64,000 nt of DNA from Sphingomonas sp. HITSZ_GF (GTDB lineage Bacteria > Pseudomonadota > Alphaproteobacteria > Sphingomonadales > Sphingomonadaceae): contig NZ_JARQXA010000003.1 in NCBI RefSeq assembly GCF_029543155.1, positions 186,001 to 250,000 of the forward strand, written 5' to 3'. The number at the start of each line of letters is the position of its first letter. Positions within the stretch are counted from its first letter, which is position 1. Positions 36,995-46,262 of the stretch are shown here, piece after piece. The position numbers and the translations under genes were made by a program. A model generated the notes under the pieces. That model did no database searches. It worked only from the letters and a program-made list of their open reading frames with translations, and was not told where the DNA came from.

Positions 36995-39715
36995 TTGCGC
37001 GTGGCAATTGACCCTGCCAAGCCGTCAACCGTGGCGGCACCGGTTAATCGACGAGTTGCCGTAGCGCTCGCCGCCTTTGGCCTTGCATGCGGCATTGCCG
37101 CATTCCTGGGCTGGCTGCTCGACCTGCCCGCGCTGCGCGGCTTCGGCCTCACCGAATATCCGATCTGGCCCTGGACCTGCGTTGGCTTCATCGGCCTTTC
37201 GATCGGCTTTCTCGCCTCGTTCGCCGGCCGGCGGCAGCTGACGATCGGCGCACTGGCAGTGCCGTTCACGATCGCGGCAATCTCACTGTTCGAGCGTTGG
37301 TCCGGCAGCGACCTTGGCGTCGACACCCTGCTCTTCCCCGGCGAGCTGAACGACTATGCGTTCGCCACGCTGGGCCGCACCGGCGTGAACCCCGCTGCCG
37401 CCTTCCTGGTGCTGGGGCTGGCGGCACTCGGCCAGAGCCTGCACGATCTGCTTGCCAAGGAGATTCGCAGTCTCGCCGCGACGCTCGCGCTCGGCCTGGC
37501 CGCGGCCGCCGCCATCGTGATCCTGTTCTCGCGCCCCGGCAACAGCGTCGGCGTGCCGCTGCTCGCCACTTCGCTGCCCGGCGCACTGATCACCATCTCG
37601 CTCGCACTTTCCGCCATCGCCTGGAACAGCGGGTTCGGCTGGATGCGCGACCTGCTGCGCGATCCGGGCAATCGCCGGGTCCTGCGCATCCTGATCCCCG
37701 CCGCGCTGATCCTGCCGGTACTGCCCGCGGTGCTGGAGCTGGTGCTGGCACGGCAGCTGCTCCTGTCGGCGGTGCCGGTGCAACTGCTCAGCATGCTCGG
37801 CAATGTGCTCGTGGTGGGCACGATCGCCTATTGGGCGGTGACGCGCGTGGCGCGCGAACAATCGGTGAAGATCGAGCTGAGCGAAGCGATCGACGTGACC
37901 ACCATGGCGCTCACCGACGCGGACGGCAACATCGTCCACTGGTCGGCGGGCGCCGCTTCGCTCTTCGGCTGGAGCGCCGCCGAGGCGCAGGGGCAGAACA
38001 AATATGCGCTGCTGCGCTCGCGCTGCGAAAGCGCCGAGACCAGCCTGCCCCGCCGCCCCGAGGGCCAGACGCAGGAGCTGGTGGAGACGGCTCGCGACGG
38101 CCGCGAGATCGCAATCATCGAGCGCACCCACCGGGTGGAGATCGCCGGGCGCGCACCGGTGATCGTCCACAAGATGACCGACGTGTCCGATCGTTCGCGC
38201 GCGGTCAGCGAGCTGCGCGAGAGCGAGGAACGTCTCGCCATCGCCACCGCGACGCACGAAGTGGGCGTATTCGAATGGGACGTCGCCTCGGGACGGATCG
38301 AATGGGCGCCCGGCGCCGAGGAACTGCTGGGCCTGAACCCCGGCACGATCACCGATTTCGACAGCTGGCGCGCGCAGATCCAGCCCGAGGACGTCGATTC
38401 AGTGATCGAGACGATCGAGCAGGCCGTGGCCGACCGCGCGCCGCGCTTCAGCTTCCGCTATCATTTCCTCGAGCCCAACGGGATGGTCCGTGCCGTCGAG
38501 GGGTCCTCGCGGGCAATCTACGACAGCGAAGGCAACCTGATCCGCACCGTCGGCGCGATGCTGGACATCACCGATCGCGAGGAACGCGAAGCCGCATTGC
38601 GCCGCCGCGAGGCCCAGCTCCGCTCGATCATCGAGACAGTGCCCGAGGCGATGCTGGCGGTGGACGAGGAAGGCACGATCCGGGTGTTCAGCGCCGCGGC
38701 GGAAGCGCTGTGGGATCATCGCGCGCACGAGGTGCTGGGCCACCACATATCGATGCTCACCCCCTATCCCGAGGGGGACGAGGCCGAGACACGGCTCTCT
38801 GCCTTCCTCAAGGCGGGCAAGCCGCTCGATCGCGGCGAGACCATCGCAGCCACCGGCATGACGCGAACCGGCGCGCGCTTTCCGATGGAAGTGCGCGCCA
38901 GCGTCGCCCAGGTCGACGGGCATCTGCTGTTCACGCTCTTCGCACGCGACCTGACCGAACAGTTCGAGGCGGAGGAGCGGCTGAGCGAACTCAACGCCGA
39001 AATCGCCCATGTCGGCCGCCAATCGGCGATGAGCGAGCTGGCTGCCGACATGGCACACGAGCTCAACCAGCCACTCGCCGCCACTTCGAACTTCCTCGCG
39101 GCAGCACGGATGCTGATGGAAAAAGGTGAGGATTCCGAGCGGATAACCGAAATGCTTCGGATGGCGAATGAACAGACGCTGCGCGCCGGCGAGATCATCC
39201 GCCGTTTGCGCAGCTTCACCATGCGCGGCGATGTAGATATGCGCGTAACGCCGCTCGGGCCGACTATTCGGGATGCCGCCGATTTGGTTCTTATAGGAAC
39301 CAGCCAGTTCAATATACGCCTGACCTACGATCTCGACCCAGAAATACCATGTGTATTCGCGGATCGTGTGCAGGTGCAGCAAGTCGTAGTCAATCTATTA
39401 CGCAATTCCATCGATGTTCTTCGTCAGCAGGGCGGCAACGATCGGCGGATCACGGTAAGTTCACGCAAGTCCAGCGACGAGTTGGTCGCAATAGAAATCG
39501 CCGATAGCGGCCCCGGCATCCCGGAACCAATGCTGGAGCAACTCTTTTCTCGTTTCACGACAACGAAGAGCAAGGGTGGTGGAATGGGTATTGGACTTTC
39601 CATCAGCAAGCGTATCATCGAAGCGCATGGTGGGATCCTCAGTGCGGAAAACCGGCCGGAGGGCGGCGCGGTGTTCCGGTTCACACTGCCCATCAGCGAA
39701 CAGGGTGGAGAGTAG
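36995..39715 (+). CDS. FixL-like membrane sensor histidine kinase with three PAS domains
   Basis: 906 residues, TTG start at 36995 with GGGAAGG seven bases before it (GTG 37001 also possible). About eight membrane helices fill residues 22-285. Three PAS domains follow (about 300-400, 415-530, 545-660), then HisKA with MAHELNQPLAATSNFL (His688) and the ATPase domain (NLLRNSID, DSGPGIP, GMGIGLSISK). The order and His box are those of FixL. However, the third PAS has no His where FixL ligates heme. GC content drops visibly from about 39110 to the stop. It is coupled to the FixJ-like gene, which starts directly after the stop. Confidence 0.88.
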   Translation: MRVAIDPAKPSTVAAPVNRRVAVALAAFGLACGIAAFLGWLLDLPALRGFGLTEYPIWPWTCVGFIGLSIGFLASFAGRRQLTIGALAVPFTIAAISLFERWSGSDLGVDTLLFPGELNDYAFATLGRTGVNPAAAFLVLGLAALGQSLHDLLAKEIRSLAATLALGLAAAAAIVILFSRPGNSVGVPLLATSLPGALITISLALSAIAWNSGFGWMRDLLRDPGNRRVLRILIPAALILPVLPAVLELVLARQLLLSAVPVQLLSMLGNVLVVGTIAYWAVTRVAREQSVKIELSEAIDVTTMALTDADGNIVHWSAGAASLFGWSAAEAQGQNKYALLRSRCESAETSLPRRPEGQTQELVETARDGREIAIIERTHRVEIAGRAPVIVHKMTDVSDRSRAVSELRESEERLAIATATHEVGVFEWDVASGRIEWAPGAEELLGLNPGTITDFDSWRAQIQPEDVDSVIETIEQAVADRAPRFSFRYHFLEPNGMVRAVEGSSRAIYDSEGNLIRTVGAMLDITDREEREAALRRREAQLRSIIETVPEAMLAVDEEGTIRVFSAAAEALWDHRAHEVLGHHISMLTPYPEGDEAETRLSAFLKAGKPLDRGETIAATGMTRTGARFPMEVRASVAQVDGHLLFTLFARDLTEQFEAEERLSELNAEIAHVGRQSAMSELAADMAHELNQPLAATSNFLAAARMLMEKGEDSERITEMLRMANEQTLRAGEIIRRLRSFTMRGDVDMRVTPLGPTIRDAADLVLIGTSQFNIRLTYDLDPEIPCVFADRVQVQQVVVNLLRNSIDVLRQQGGNDRRITVSSRKSSDELVAIEIADSGPGIPEPMLEQLFSRFTTTKSKGGGMGIGLSISKRIIEAHGGILSAENRPEGGAVFRFTLPISEQGGE

Positions 39716-40330
39716 ATGACAAAAACGATCTATATCGTGGACGACGACGACGCCGTCCGCGCATCGCTGCACAGCCTGCTGTCCCTACGTTCCGATTTGG
39801 TGATCCGGGCCTTCCGGTCCGGAGATATTTTTCTGGAATCACTGCCCGATCTCGATCCGGGCGTCTTGCTGCTCGATTTCCACATGCCGGGATCGACCGG
39901 CCTCGACGTGCTCAACTCGGTTGCCAACGATCCACGCTTCGTGTCCATCATCCTCACCGGCCAGGGCAATGTCGGCCTGGCGGTGCAGGCGATGAAGGCC
40001 GGAGCGCTCGACTTCATAGAGAAGCCCTATGAAGCCGAATTCCTGATGACGGCGATCGACCTGGCCTTTTCGCGGCTGGAGGAAGGCAACGAGGCCGCAG
40101 CGCGGGTGAACGTCGCCGAGACCAAGATCTCGCGGCTCTCGCCACGCGAGAAGGATGTGCTCAAGGGCCTGATCGAGGGGCGCTCGAACAAGATCATCGC
40201 CTATGAGCTCGATATCAGCCCGCGCACCGTGGAAATCTATCGCGCGAACCTGATGGAGAAGCTGGAAGTGCGCAGCCTGTCCGAGGCGCTGCGCATCGCC
40301 TTTGCCGCGGGGCTGTTCCCCAAGAACTGA
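39716..40330 (+). CDS. FixJ-family response regulator
   Basis: 204 residues. The receiver has DDDD at 9-12, phospho-acceptor Asp54 in LLLDFHMPG, Thr in LTGQG and Lys in EKPYE. A LuxR-type HTH follows (SPREKDVLKGLIEGRSNKII, near 142-195). It starts at the base after the kinase stop codon, so it is co-transcribed. Target genes are not evident; FixJ relatives control oxygen or stress responses. Confidence 0.92.
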   Translation: MTKTIYIVDDDDAVRASLHSLLSLRSDLVIRAFRSGDIFLESLPDLDPGVLLLDFHMPGSTGLDVLNSVANDPRFVSIILTGQGNVGLAVQAMKAGALDFIEKPYEAEFLMTAIDLAFSRLEEGNEAAARVNVAETKISRLSPREKDVLKGLIEGRSNKIIAYELDISPRTVEIYRANLMEKLEVRSLSEALRIAFAAGLFPKN

Positions 40331-40340
40331 GCGGCTGCGC

Positions 40341-40685
40341 TCAGCGTTCGGGATAGCCCCATTCGGGGAGCATCGCCTCGAGGATCGCCGCCGCATCGGC
40401 GGAGGCGATCCGTGGCGGGAAGCCGTCCTCCGCATAGCCGCCGATCACGGCGACCGCCCGCCAGCGCGGATCGTCGCGCAGCACCGTCTCATCCCCGCCA
40501 CGCGCCGAGAGCGCGCCGTCGTCGATGATCAGCACCGGCCCCCGCGCCAACCAGCGCTCGACCCGGGGATCGTCGAGATTGTCGACGGTGACGATGTCCC
40601 CGCCCGCCATCGACAGGCGAGCAACGAGGGCAGTGCGAAGGCCCGCCTCCCGCACCAGTAGGACCAGCATTGGAACCGGGCTCAT
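40341..40685 (-). CDS. Receiver-like protein without phosphorylation site
   Basis: 114 residues with the alternating hydrophobic strand/helix pattern of a receiver: MLVLLVREAGLRTALVARLSMAG, then GPVLIIDDGAL, then AVAVIGGY. The double-acid pocket of strand 1 is replaced by REAG. It is convergent with the FixJ-like gene. It could be a pseudo-receiver that titrates a partner, or a decayed gene. No effector domain. Confidence 0.6.
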   Translation of the reverse strand: MSPVPMLVLLVREAGLRTALVARLSMAGGDIVTVDNLDDPRVERWLARGPVLIIDDGALSARGGDETVLRDDPRWRAVAVIGGYAEDGFPPRIASADAAAILEAMLPEWGYPER

Positions 40686-40803
40686 GAGCCCTCCTGCGAA
40701 TTGCGACCCGGAGCTTTCTGCTCCTCGGATGCCGGAATTTATGTGGATTCCGGAATATGTCCCATCCGTGTCTTCTACCTAAGGCGCAGCCCGCAGGGAG
40801 AGA

Positions 40804-42141
40804 TCAGAAGGCGTAGGACAGATCGGCATGCCCGAATTTGGTGTCCGCGGTGTGCGGCGCATTCGGGGCATCGCGCAGGAAACGGCCCTTGGCGAGATAG
40901 GCAGCGCCCAGCTCGAAGCGCAGCTTCTGCGGGATCAGCCAGCGGCGCGCGCGCAGCTCGAACTGGGTGCCGCCATAGCTGCCCGACTTGCCGGTCTTGT
41001 CCGTGACGCTGGTCGAGGCGAAGCTGTCGATCGCCGAGGCCAGCCAGGCGGCGCGAACCGAGCCCATCAGGTCGAGCCGCTTCGAAGGCCGGGCCTCGAG
41101 GCGCACTGCCGGCGACAGGATGTTGGCGCGGCCGAGCGGGCCATAGAGTGACAGCGGGCCGAAATCGGCGCGGCGTGCGCCGTAGAGCGTGTCGAAGCGG
41201 GTATAGGTGTCAGGGTTGCCCGTCTCGCCGCTGGCATAGTCGAACGCCATCGAGACGCGCGGCGCCCATTTGCTGGCGAAGGAGCGCCCCGCCTCGGCAT
41301 GGACGAAGCCGGCACGAACCTTGAGGTCGCGCACGTCCGAGACGGCGGCCGTGGCACGCGCGAGGCCGCGCTGCAGCGCCGCTTCGACCTCATAGTCGAA
41401 ATTGCCCTTGGCCGGGGCAAGGCGCAGGCGGGCGCCGACGGTCACGAGGCGGCGATTGCGCGTCGGATGCGTGGTGCGGTCATGCTCGATCAGGCGGAAG
41501 CCATAGGTTTCGAGGCTGGTCTTGCCGAACAGCCTGGCGAGCGTGGCGTTGCCGCCGAAGAACTCGATATTCTCCGTCGCGCGATCGAGCTGGACCTTGT
41601 TGTCGTAGATGTCCGCCGGGGTATCGGGCAGCGCAGTGAAGGGGCGCGTCCAGAACAGGATCAGCGCGTTCTTGTTCTTCGCCGCCACTTCGAGCTTGGC
41701 GCCCAGATAGGAAGGCACGCCGTTGGGGAAATCGGTGCGGCCGACCATGCGGCTGCCGCCGATGTCCATCGAGAACTTGCCGGCGGTGAGCTGGACACCC
41801 TTGGCCGGGCGGACCGCGAGATAGAGCTGCGCGGGCTCGAGATCGTTGATCTCGTTGGTGCGCACCGAGCTGCGCTCGTTCTCGCCATAGCCGCGCGCAT
41901 CGACGACTTCACCGCCGAAGGTGACCGGGCCGATATCGACCTTGGCCGAGACCATCGTGCGGAACGACAGGAAGCTGTCGCTCTCCGGCGTGTTCGGGCG
42001 GAACTGGCCACCGATCGTCTCGGCGCGAACGCGGACGCTGCCATTCAGGCTCAGCTTCACCTTGTCCTGGGCAAGGGCCGGGCTGGCGATGATGACGGGC
42101 AGGATCGCCGCACAGGCGAGACGGATAGTTGCAAGGGCCAC
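40804..42141 (-). CDS. Alginate-export-type outer-membrane porin
   Basis: 445 residues. A signal peptide ends PALAQ (about 25). The rest shows amphipathic beta strands and ends in an aromatic residue (DLSYAF) as outer-membrane barrels do. Segments NGSVRVRAETIGGQFRPNTPESDSFLSFRT and KFSMDIGGSRMVGR fit the alginate export (AlgE) family. No alginate biosynthesis genes are present, so the cargo may be another anionic polymer or an oligosaccharide. A TCCTATAAT element shared with motility genes lies 29 bases before the ATG. Confidence 0.82.
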   Translation of the reverse strand: MALATIRLACAAILPVIIASPALAQDKVKLSLNGSVRVRAETIGGQFRPNTPESDSFLSFRTMVSAKVDIGPVTFGGEVVDARGYGENERSSVRTNEINDLEPAQLYLAVRPAKGVQLTAGKFSMDIGGSRMVGRTDFPNGVPSYLGAKLEVAAKNKNALILFWTRPFTALPDTPADIYDNKVQLDRATENIEFFGGNATLARLFGKTSLETYGFRLIEHDRTTHPTRNRRLVTVGARLRLAPAKGNFDYEVEAALQRGLARATAAVSDVRDLKVRAGFVHAEAGRSFASKWAPRVSMAFDYASGETGNPDTYTRFDTLYGARRADFGPLSLYGPLGRANILSPAVRLEARPSKRLDLMGSVRAAWLASAIDSFASTSVTDKTGKSGSYGGTQFELRARRWLIPQKLRFELGAAYLAKGRFLRDAPNAPHTADTKFGHADLSYAF

Positions 42142-42170
42142 GGAACACTCCGGAAGATGGTTATCCCGGA

Positions 42171-42179
42171 ATTATAGGA
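42171..42179 (-). promoter_or_regulatory. TCCTATAAT promoter-like element before the porin gene
   Basis: It lies in the context CTCCAGATCG-TCCTATAAT-TCCGGGA, which closely matches the element before motA. It ends 29 bases before the porin start codon. Confidence 0.55.
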
Positions 42180-42279
42180 CGATCTGGAGATTACGGACTT
42201 TTGCCGATCGTTCCGGCGTGTGCAGCCCCTCCAAAGTCTCCGGCGAACTACGTAGTTTGGCAGCTTGCAGACCACCTAG

Positions 42280-42288
42280 TCCTATAAT
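42280..42288 (+). promoter_or_regulatory. TCCTATAAT promoter-like element before the first chemoreceptor
   Basis: CCTAG-TCCTATAAT-GGAAGC, 77 bases before the chemoreceptor ATG; the long leader leaves room for regulation. Confidence 0.55.
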
Positions 42289-42365
42289 GGAAGCAAACCC
42301 CGCCCGATTGGGCCCCCCGTCAATTGCGGCGTCGCGTGCGGCGCCGGAGCTAGTGGAACTGCAAT

Positions 42366-44255
42366 ATGCTCAGGATGATCAACAGCTGGCCGCTCGCCAA
42401 GAAGCTCCTCATCGCGTTCTCGCTGCTGGGTGCGCTGGTGCTCGGCCTCGGCATCAACGGATATGCATCGAACAAGACGCTGAGCGGCGTTGCCACCCGC
42501 CATGTCGAGAACGGCATCACCGGGCTTTCGGGGCTGACCGACATCCTGGCGGACATCCGCGAGCTGCGCATCATCGTGTACAGCTATTACAACGCCGCCA
42601 GCGCCAAGGACACGGCCAGCCTGGTCGAGCGCCGCGCCAAGGGCGAAGCCAAGCTGCTGGCCGACATCGATGCCTATCGCAAGGTGGCCGGCACCGACTT
42701 CGCCGAGGGGGTGGACGGCCTGCGCGCCAAGGCGACCTCGCTGATCGAGGCCAACAAGACGATCTTCGACCTGCACGATCAGGGCGACCAGGCCGGCGCA
42801 TTCGCGGCGATCAAGGGCGTGGGCAAGGAAAAGTCGCACGATGCGATCGAAGCCGCCGACGACCTGCTCGCCAAGACCCGCGACCGTTCGGCCAAGGACA
42901 ATGAATATGGCCAGAGCCAGAGCTGGTTCTCGCTGGTGATGACCGCCCTGCTCTCGCTGGTCGCCTTTGCAGGCCTGATCGCGATCTGGCTGGTGATCAA
43001 CCGCACCGTGGCGCAGCCGATGGCCAAGCTGACCGAGGCGACCACCGTGCTCGCCAAGGGTGGCGAGGCCGAGGTCCCGAGCCGTGACCGTGCCGACGAA
43101 CTGGGGCAGATCGCCAATGCCGTCGAGCAGTTCCGCGTCGGCGCCAAGTCGCGCGCCGAAACCGATGCCCGCTCCGCCGCCGAGCTGCGCGACGTGATGG
43201 CGACGCTCCGCGAGACGCTGCAGGCACTGAGCAACGGCGACCTGACCGCCGAGATCACCGCTGCCTATCCCGAGGCCTATGCCGAGCTGAAGAGCAACTT
43301 CAACGAAGCGGTCACCAGCCTGCGCACGCTGATCAGCTCGGTGATGGAATCGACCCAGTCGATCCATACCGGCTCGAACGAGATCGCCCAGGCATCCGAA
43401 GACCTGGCGCGCCGCACCGAAGCCAATGCCGCCAGCCTCGAGGAGACCTCGGCCGCCGTCGCGCAGATGGACGAACGGCTGAAGGCGATGGCCGCCTCGG
43501 CGGGCCGCACCGTGGAGCGCGCAGACGGCGCGATCAACACCGTCTCCGGCGGCCGCTCGATCGCCGACGAAGCCGTGCAGGCGATGACGCGCGTGAGCGA
43601 GAGCGCCAAGGGCATCGACAGCGTGATCGAGGGTCTCGACAAGATCGCCTTCCAGACCCGGGTGCTTGCGATGAACGCCGCAGTCGAGGCCGGCCGTGCG
43701 GGGGAAGCGGGCCGCGGATTCGCGGTGGTCGCAGATCTCGTCTCCGCACTCGCGATGCGCGCCGAAGAGGAAGCCGGCCGCGCCCGCGACCAGCTGACTG
43801 CGACGCAGACCGACATCGTCGCGGCGGTGGAGATGGTGGAGAAGGTCGACGGCGCGCTCGCCAACATTTCGGGCGACGTGAGCGAAGTGCACACGCTGCT
43901 CGCCGAGATGGCGAACGACAATGCGGCGCAGTCGACCGCGATCACCCAGATCAGCACGGCGATCGGCTCGATGGACCAGTCGACCCAGCAGAACGCCGCA
44001 ATGGTCGAGCAGACCTCGGCCGCGGCGCGCAACCTGAGCACCGAAGTGAGCTCGCTGTCCGACCAGGCCGGCCGCTTCACCGTGGGCGATGCGGCGGCTC
44101 GCCCCGCCATGCGCCCGGCCCCGACGCCGACGCCGTCGCGGCCCAAGCCCACGACCAAGAAATCCGGCGCCTATATGTCGCCGGTGAAGGCCCTCCCCCT
44201 CACCAAGCCGGCAGCCACTTCCAGCAGCAGCGACGACGACTGGACCTCGTTCTGA
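42366..44255 (+). CDS. Methyl-accepting chemotaxis protein 1
   Basis: 629 residues. A membrane helix (about 13-33), a four-helix ligand domain of about 150 residues, a second helix (about 190-215), HAMP, and a long cytoplasmic coiled coil follow. Its tip (FQTRVLAMNAAVEAGRAGEAGRGFAVVADLV) marks a chemoreceptor. A Pro/Lys-rich flexible tail ends in DWTSF, an xWxxF pentapeptide like the NWETF docking site for CheR/CheB in enterobacteria. Signal domain nearly identical to that of the next gene. Ligand unknown. Confidence 0.93.
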   Translation: MLRMINSWPLAKKLLIAFSLLGALVLGLGINGYASNKTLSGVATRHVENGITGLSGLTDILADIRELRIIVYSYYNAASAKDTASLVERRAKGEAKLLADIDAYRKVAGTDFAEGVDGLRAKATSLIEANKTIFDLHDQGDQAGAFAAIKGVGKEKSHDAIEAADDLLAKTRDRSAKDNEYGQSQSWFSLVMTALLSLVAFAGLIAIWLVINRTVAQPMAKLTEATTVLAKGGEAEVPSRDRADELGQIANAVEQFRVGAKSRAETDARSAAELRDVMATLRETLQALSNGDLTAEITAAYPEAYAELKSNFNEAVTSLRTLISSVMESTQSIHTGSNEIAQASEDLARRTEANAASLEETSAAVAQMDERLKAMAASAGRTVERADGAINTVSGGRSIADEAVQAMTRVSESAKGIDSVIEGLDKIAFQTRVLAMNAAVEAGRAGEAGRGFAVVADLVSALAMRAEEEAGRARDQLTATQTDIVAAVEMVEKVDGALANISGDVSEVHTLLAEMANDNAAQSTAITQISTAIGSMDQSTQQNAAMVEQTSAAARNLSTEVSSLSDQAGRFTVGDAAARPAMRPAPTPTPSRPKPTTKKSGAYMSPVKALPLTKPAATSSSSDDDWTSF

Positions 44256-44283
44256 TGCTGGCCCTGCCATCCAAACCCTAGCC

Positions 44284-44313
44284 GAAGCGGGTTCCCATTT
44301 GGGGGCCCGCTTC
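44284..44313 (+). terminator. Hairpin between the two chemoreceptor genes
   Basis: GAAGCGGG and CCCGCTTC arms with a 14-base loop, no T-tract. It may attenuate read-through or protect the upstream mRNA rather than fully terminate. Confidence 0.45.
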
Positions 44314-44332
44314 CCCGTATGAGGACGAGAAA

Positions 44333-46195
44333 ATGCTCGCAAAGCTCTCGATTTCGACGAAAATACTTGCACTTGTGGCGATCGTGGGGGCCGTGGGCCT
44401 TTCGCTGTCGCTGTTCGGATCCAGCACCTTGCAGCGCGTCGATGCGCGCTACTCGGACCTGGTGAACAACCATATGCCGATCGCGACCGAGCTGGCCCGC
44501 GCCAATCGCCGCGCGCTGGACATCGCCTATGCCGGTTATCGCGCGCTTTCCTATGAAGGCGGCTCGAAGATCGCTCAGGAAGCCGATGAGGTGGAGCAGG
44601 CCAATTACGAGATGGCCGGCCAGTTGCTCGACAATGCCGAGAAGATGCAGCCTGCTCTGAAGGCGCAGCTCGATCCGTTCCGCGCCAAGATCACCCGCGT
44701 GCACGAACTGGCGGCACGGGCGATCGAACTGGGCCAGCGCAACGACGACGAAGGCGCGCGCGCCGCGCTGGCGGAGATGGACCCGCTGGTCGTCACGCTC
44801 TCGAAGGAGATGGCCAAGTTCAACGATTCCGTGGTCGCGCGGGGCAAGGCGCAGACCGAAGAACTGGGCACGCATAGCGACAATGTCTCGACGTTGCTGC
44901 TGGTGGTGAGCGTGGTCGCGATCCTGGCGGCGATGGGCCTGAGCGTGTTCGTCTCGCGCACCGGGATCACCCTGCCGCTCGGCCGCCTGCAGGACACGAT
45001 GCTGCGCCTGGCGGACGGCAACAACAAGGTTGACGTGCCCGGCAGCGATCGTGGCGACGAACTCGGCGCGATGGCCAAGACGGTGCTCGTGTTCCGCGAC
45101 ACCGCCCAGGCACAGGAAGCCGCCGCCGCTGCCAAGGCGATCGCGGATGCCGAGCAGAAGATGGTGGTCGACACGCTCGGCGAGAATCTTGGCGAAGTGG
45201 CCAAGGGCGACCTGACCGCCTCGATCAATCGCGAGTTCCCGGCGGACTATGCGGCGCTCAAGACCAACTTCAACGAAGCGCTGACCAGCCTGCGCGCGCT
45301 GATCGGCTCGGTGATGGATTCGACCCAGTCGATCCATACCGGCTCGACCGAGATCGCCCAGGCGTCCGAGGACCTGGCGCGCCGCACCGAAGCCAATGCC
45401 GCGAGCCTGGAGGAAACCTCCGCCGCGGTCGCGCAGATGGACGGCCGCCTGAAGGCGATGGCCGTTTCGGCTGGCCGTACCGTGGAGCGCGCCGACGGCG
45501 CGATCAGCACGGTCTCGGGCGGTCGTTCGATCGCCGACGAGGCCGTGCAGGCGATGACCCGCGTCTCGGAGAGCGCCAAGGGCATCGACAGCGTGATCGA
45601 GGGCCTCGACAAGATCGCCTTCCAGACCCGCGTTCTCGCGATGAACGCCGCGGTCGAGGCCGGCCGTGCCGGCGAAGCGGGCCGTGGCTTCGCAGTCGTC
45701 GCCGATTTGGTCAGCGCGCTCGCGATGCGTGCCGAAGAGGAAGCCGGCCGCGCCCGCGACCAGCTGACCGCCACCCAGACCGACATCGTCGCCGCGGTGG
45801 AGATGGTCGAGAAGGTGGACGGCGCGCTCGCCAACATCTCGAGCGACGTGGGCGAAGTGCACACGCTGCTCGCCGAGATGGCAACCGACAACGCCGCCCA
45901 GTCGACCGCGATCACCCAGATCAGCACCGCGATAGGCTCGATGGATCAGGCCACCCAGCAGAACGCCGCGATGGTCGAGGAAACCTCGGCCGCGGCGCGC
46001 AACCTGAACACCGAAGTGAGCGCGCTTTCGGAGCAGGCCAGCCGCTTCACCGTGGGCAATGCCGCGGTGCGCCCGGCAACGCGCCCGGTCGCACGTGCTG
46101 CCAAGGCAGTGGCGGAGAAGGCCGCTGCCTATGTCTCGCCGGTAAAGGCACTCGCCATGGCGGGCGCCCGCGGCGAGGAATGGGCCAGCTTCTGA
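44333..46195 (+). CDS. Methyl-accepting chemotaxis protein 2
   Basis: 620 residues. The plan is as in the gene before it: membrane helix (about 12-30), four-helix bundle ligand domain, helix near 185-205, HAMP, and a coiled-coil signal domain almost identical to MCP1 from about residue 300 on. The sensor domains share little sequence. It ends GEEWASF, again an xWxxF tail. The pair is best read as a tandem duplication with a swapped or diverged input domain. Confidence 0.93.
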   Translation: MLAKLSISTKILALVAIVGAVGLSLSLFGSSTLQRVDARYSDLVNNHMPIATELARANRRALDIAYAGYRALSYEGGSKIAQEADEVEQANYEMAGQLLDNAEKMQPALKAQLDPFRAKITRVHELAARAIELGQRNDDEGARAALAEMDPLVVTLSKEMAKFNDSVVARGKAQTEELGTHSDNVSTLLLVVSVVAILAAMGLSVFVSRTGITLPLGRLQDTMLRLADGNNKVDVPGSDRGDELGAMAKTVLVFRDTAQAQEAAAAAKAIADAEQKMVVDTLGENLGEVAKGDLTASINREFPADYAALKTNFNEALTSLRALIGSVMDSTQSIHTGSTEIAQASEDLARRTEANAASLEETSAAVAQMDGRLKAMAVSAGRTVERADGAISTVSGGRSIADEAVQAMTRVSESAKGIDSVIEGLDKIAFQTRVLAMNAAVEAGRAGEAGRGFAVVADLVSALAMRAEEEAGRARDQLTATQTDIVAAVEMVEKVDGALANISSDVGEVHTLLAEMATDNAAQSTAITQISTAIGSMDQATQQNAAMVEETSAAARNLNTEVSALSEQASRFTVGNAAVRPATRPVARAAKAVAEKAAAYVSPVKALAMAGARGEEWASF

Positions 46196-46227
46196 TCTTT
46201 TGAGCGAGGCACCGCTCGAAACATCAT

Positions 46228-46262
46228 GGGCGCTCCGGCCTGGCCGGGGCGCCCCCTTTTTT
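46228..46262. terminator. Rho-independent terminator after the chemoreceptors
   Basis: GGGCGCTCCGGCC/GGCCGGGGCGCCC stem followed by a run of six T on the plus strand. The minus-strand gene that ends here abuts it. Confidence 0.85.

Noticed and set aside
42280..42288. TCCTATAAT as a classical FliA (sigma-28) promoter
   Set aside because: No TAAA box at the required distance upstream in any of the five copies, and the core differs from GCCGATAA.
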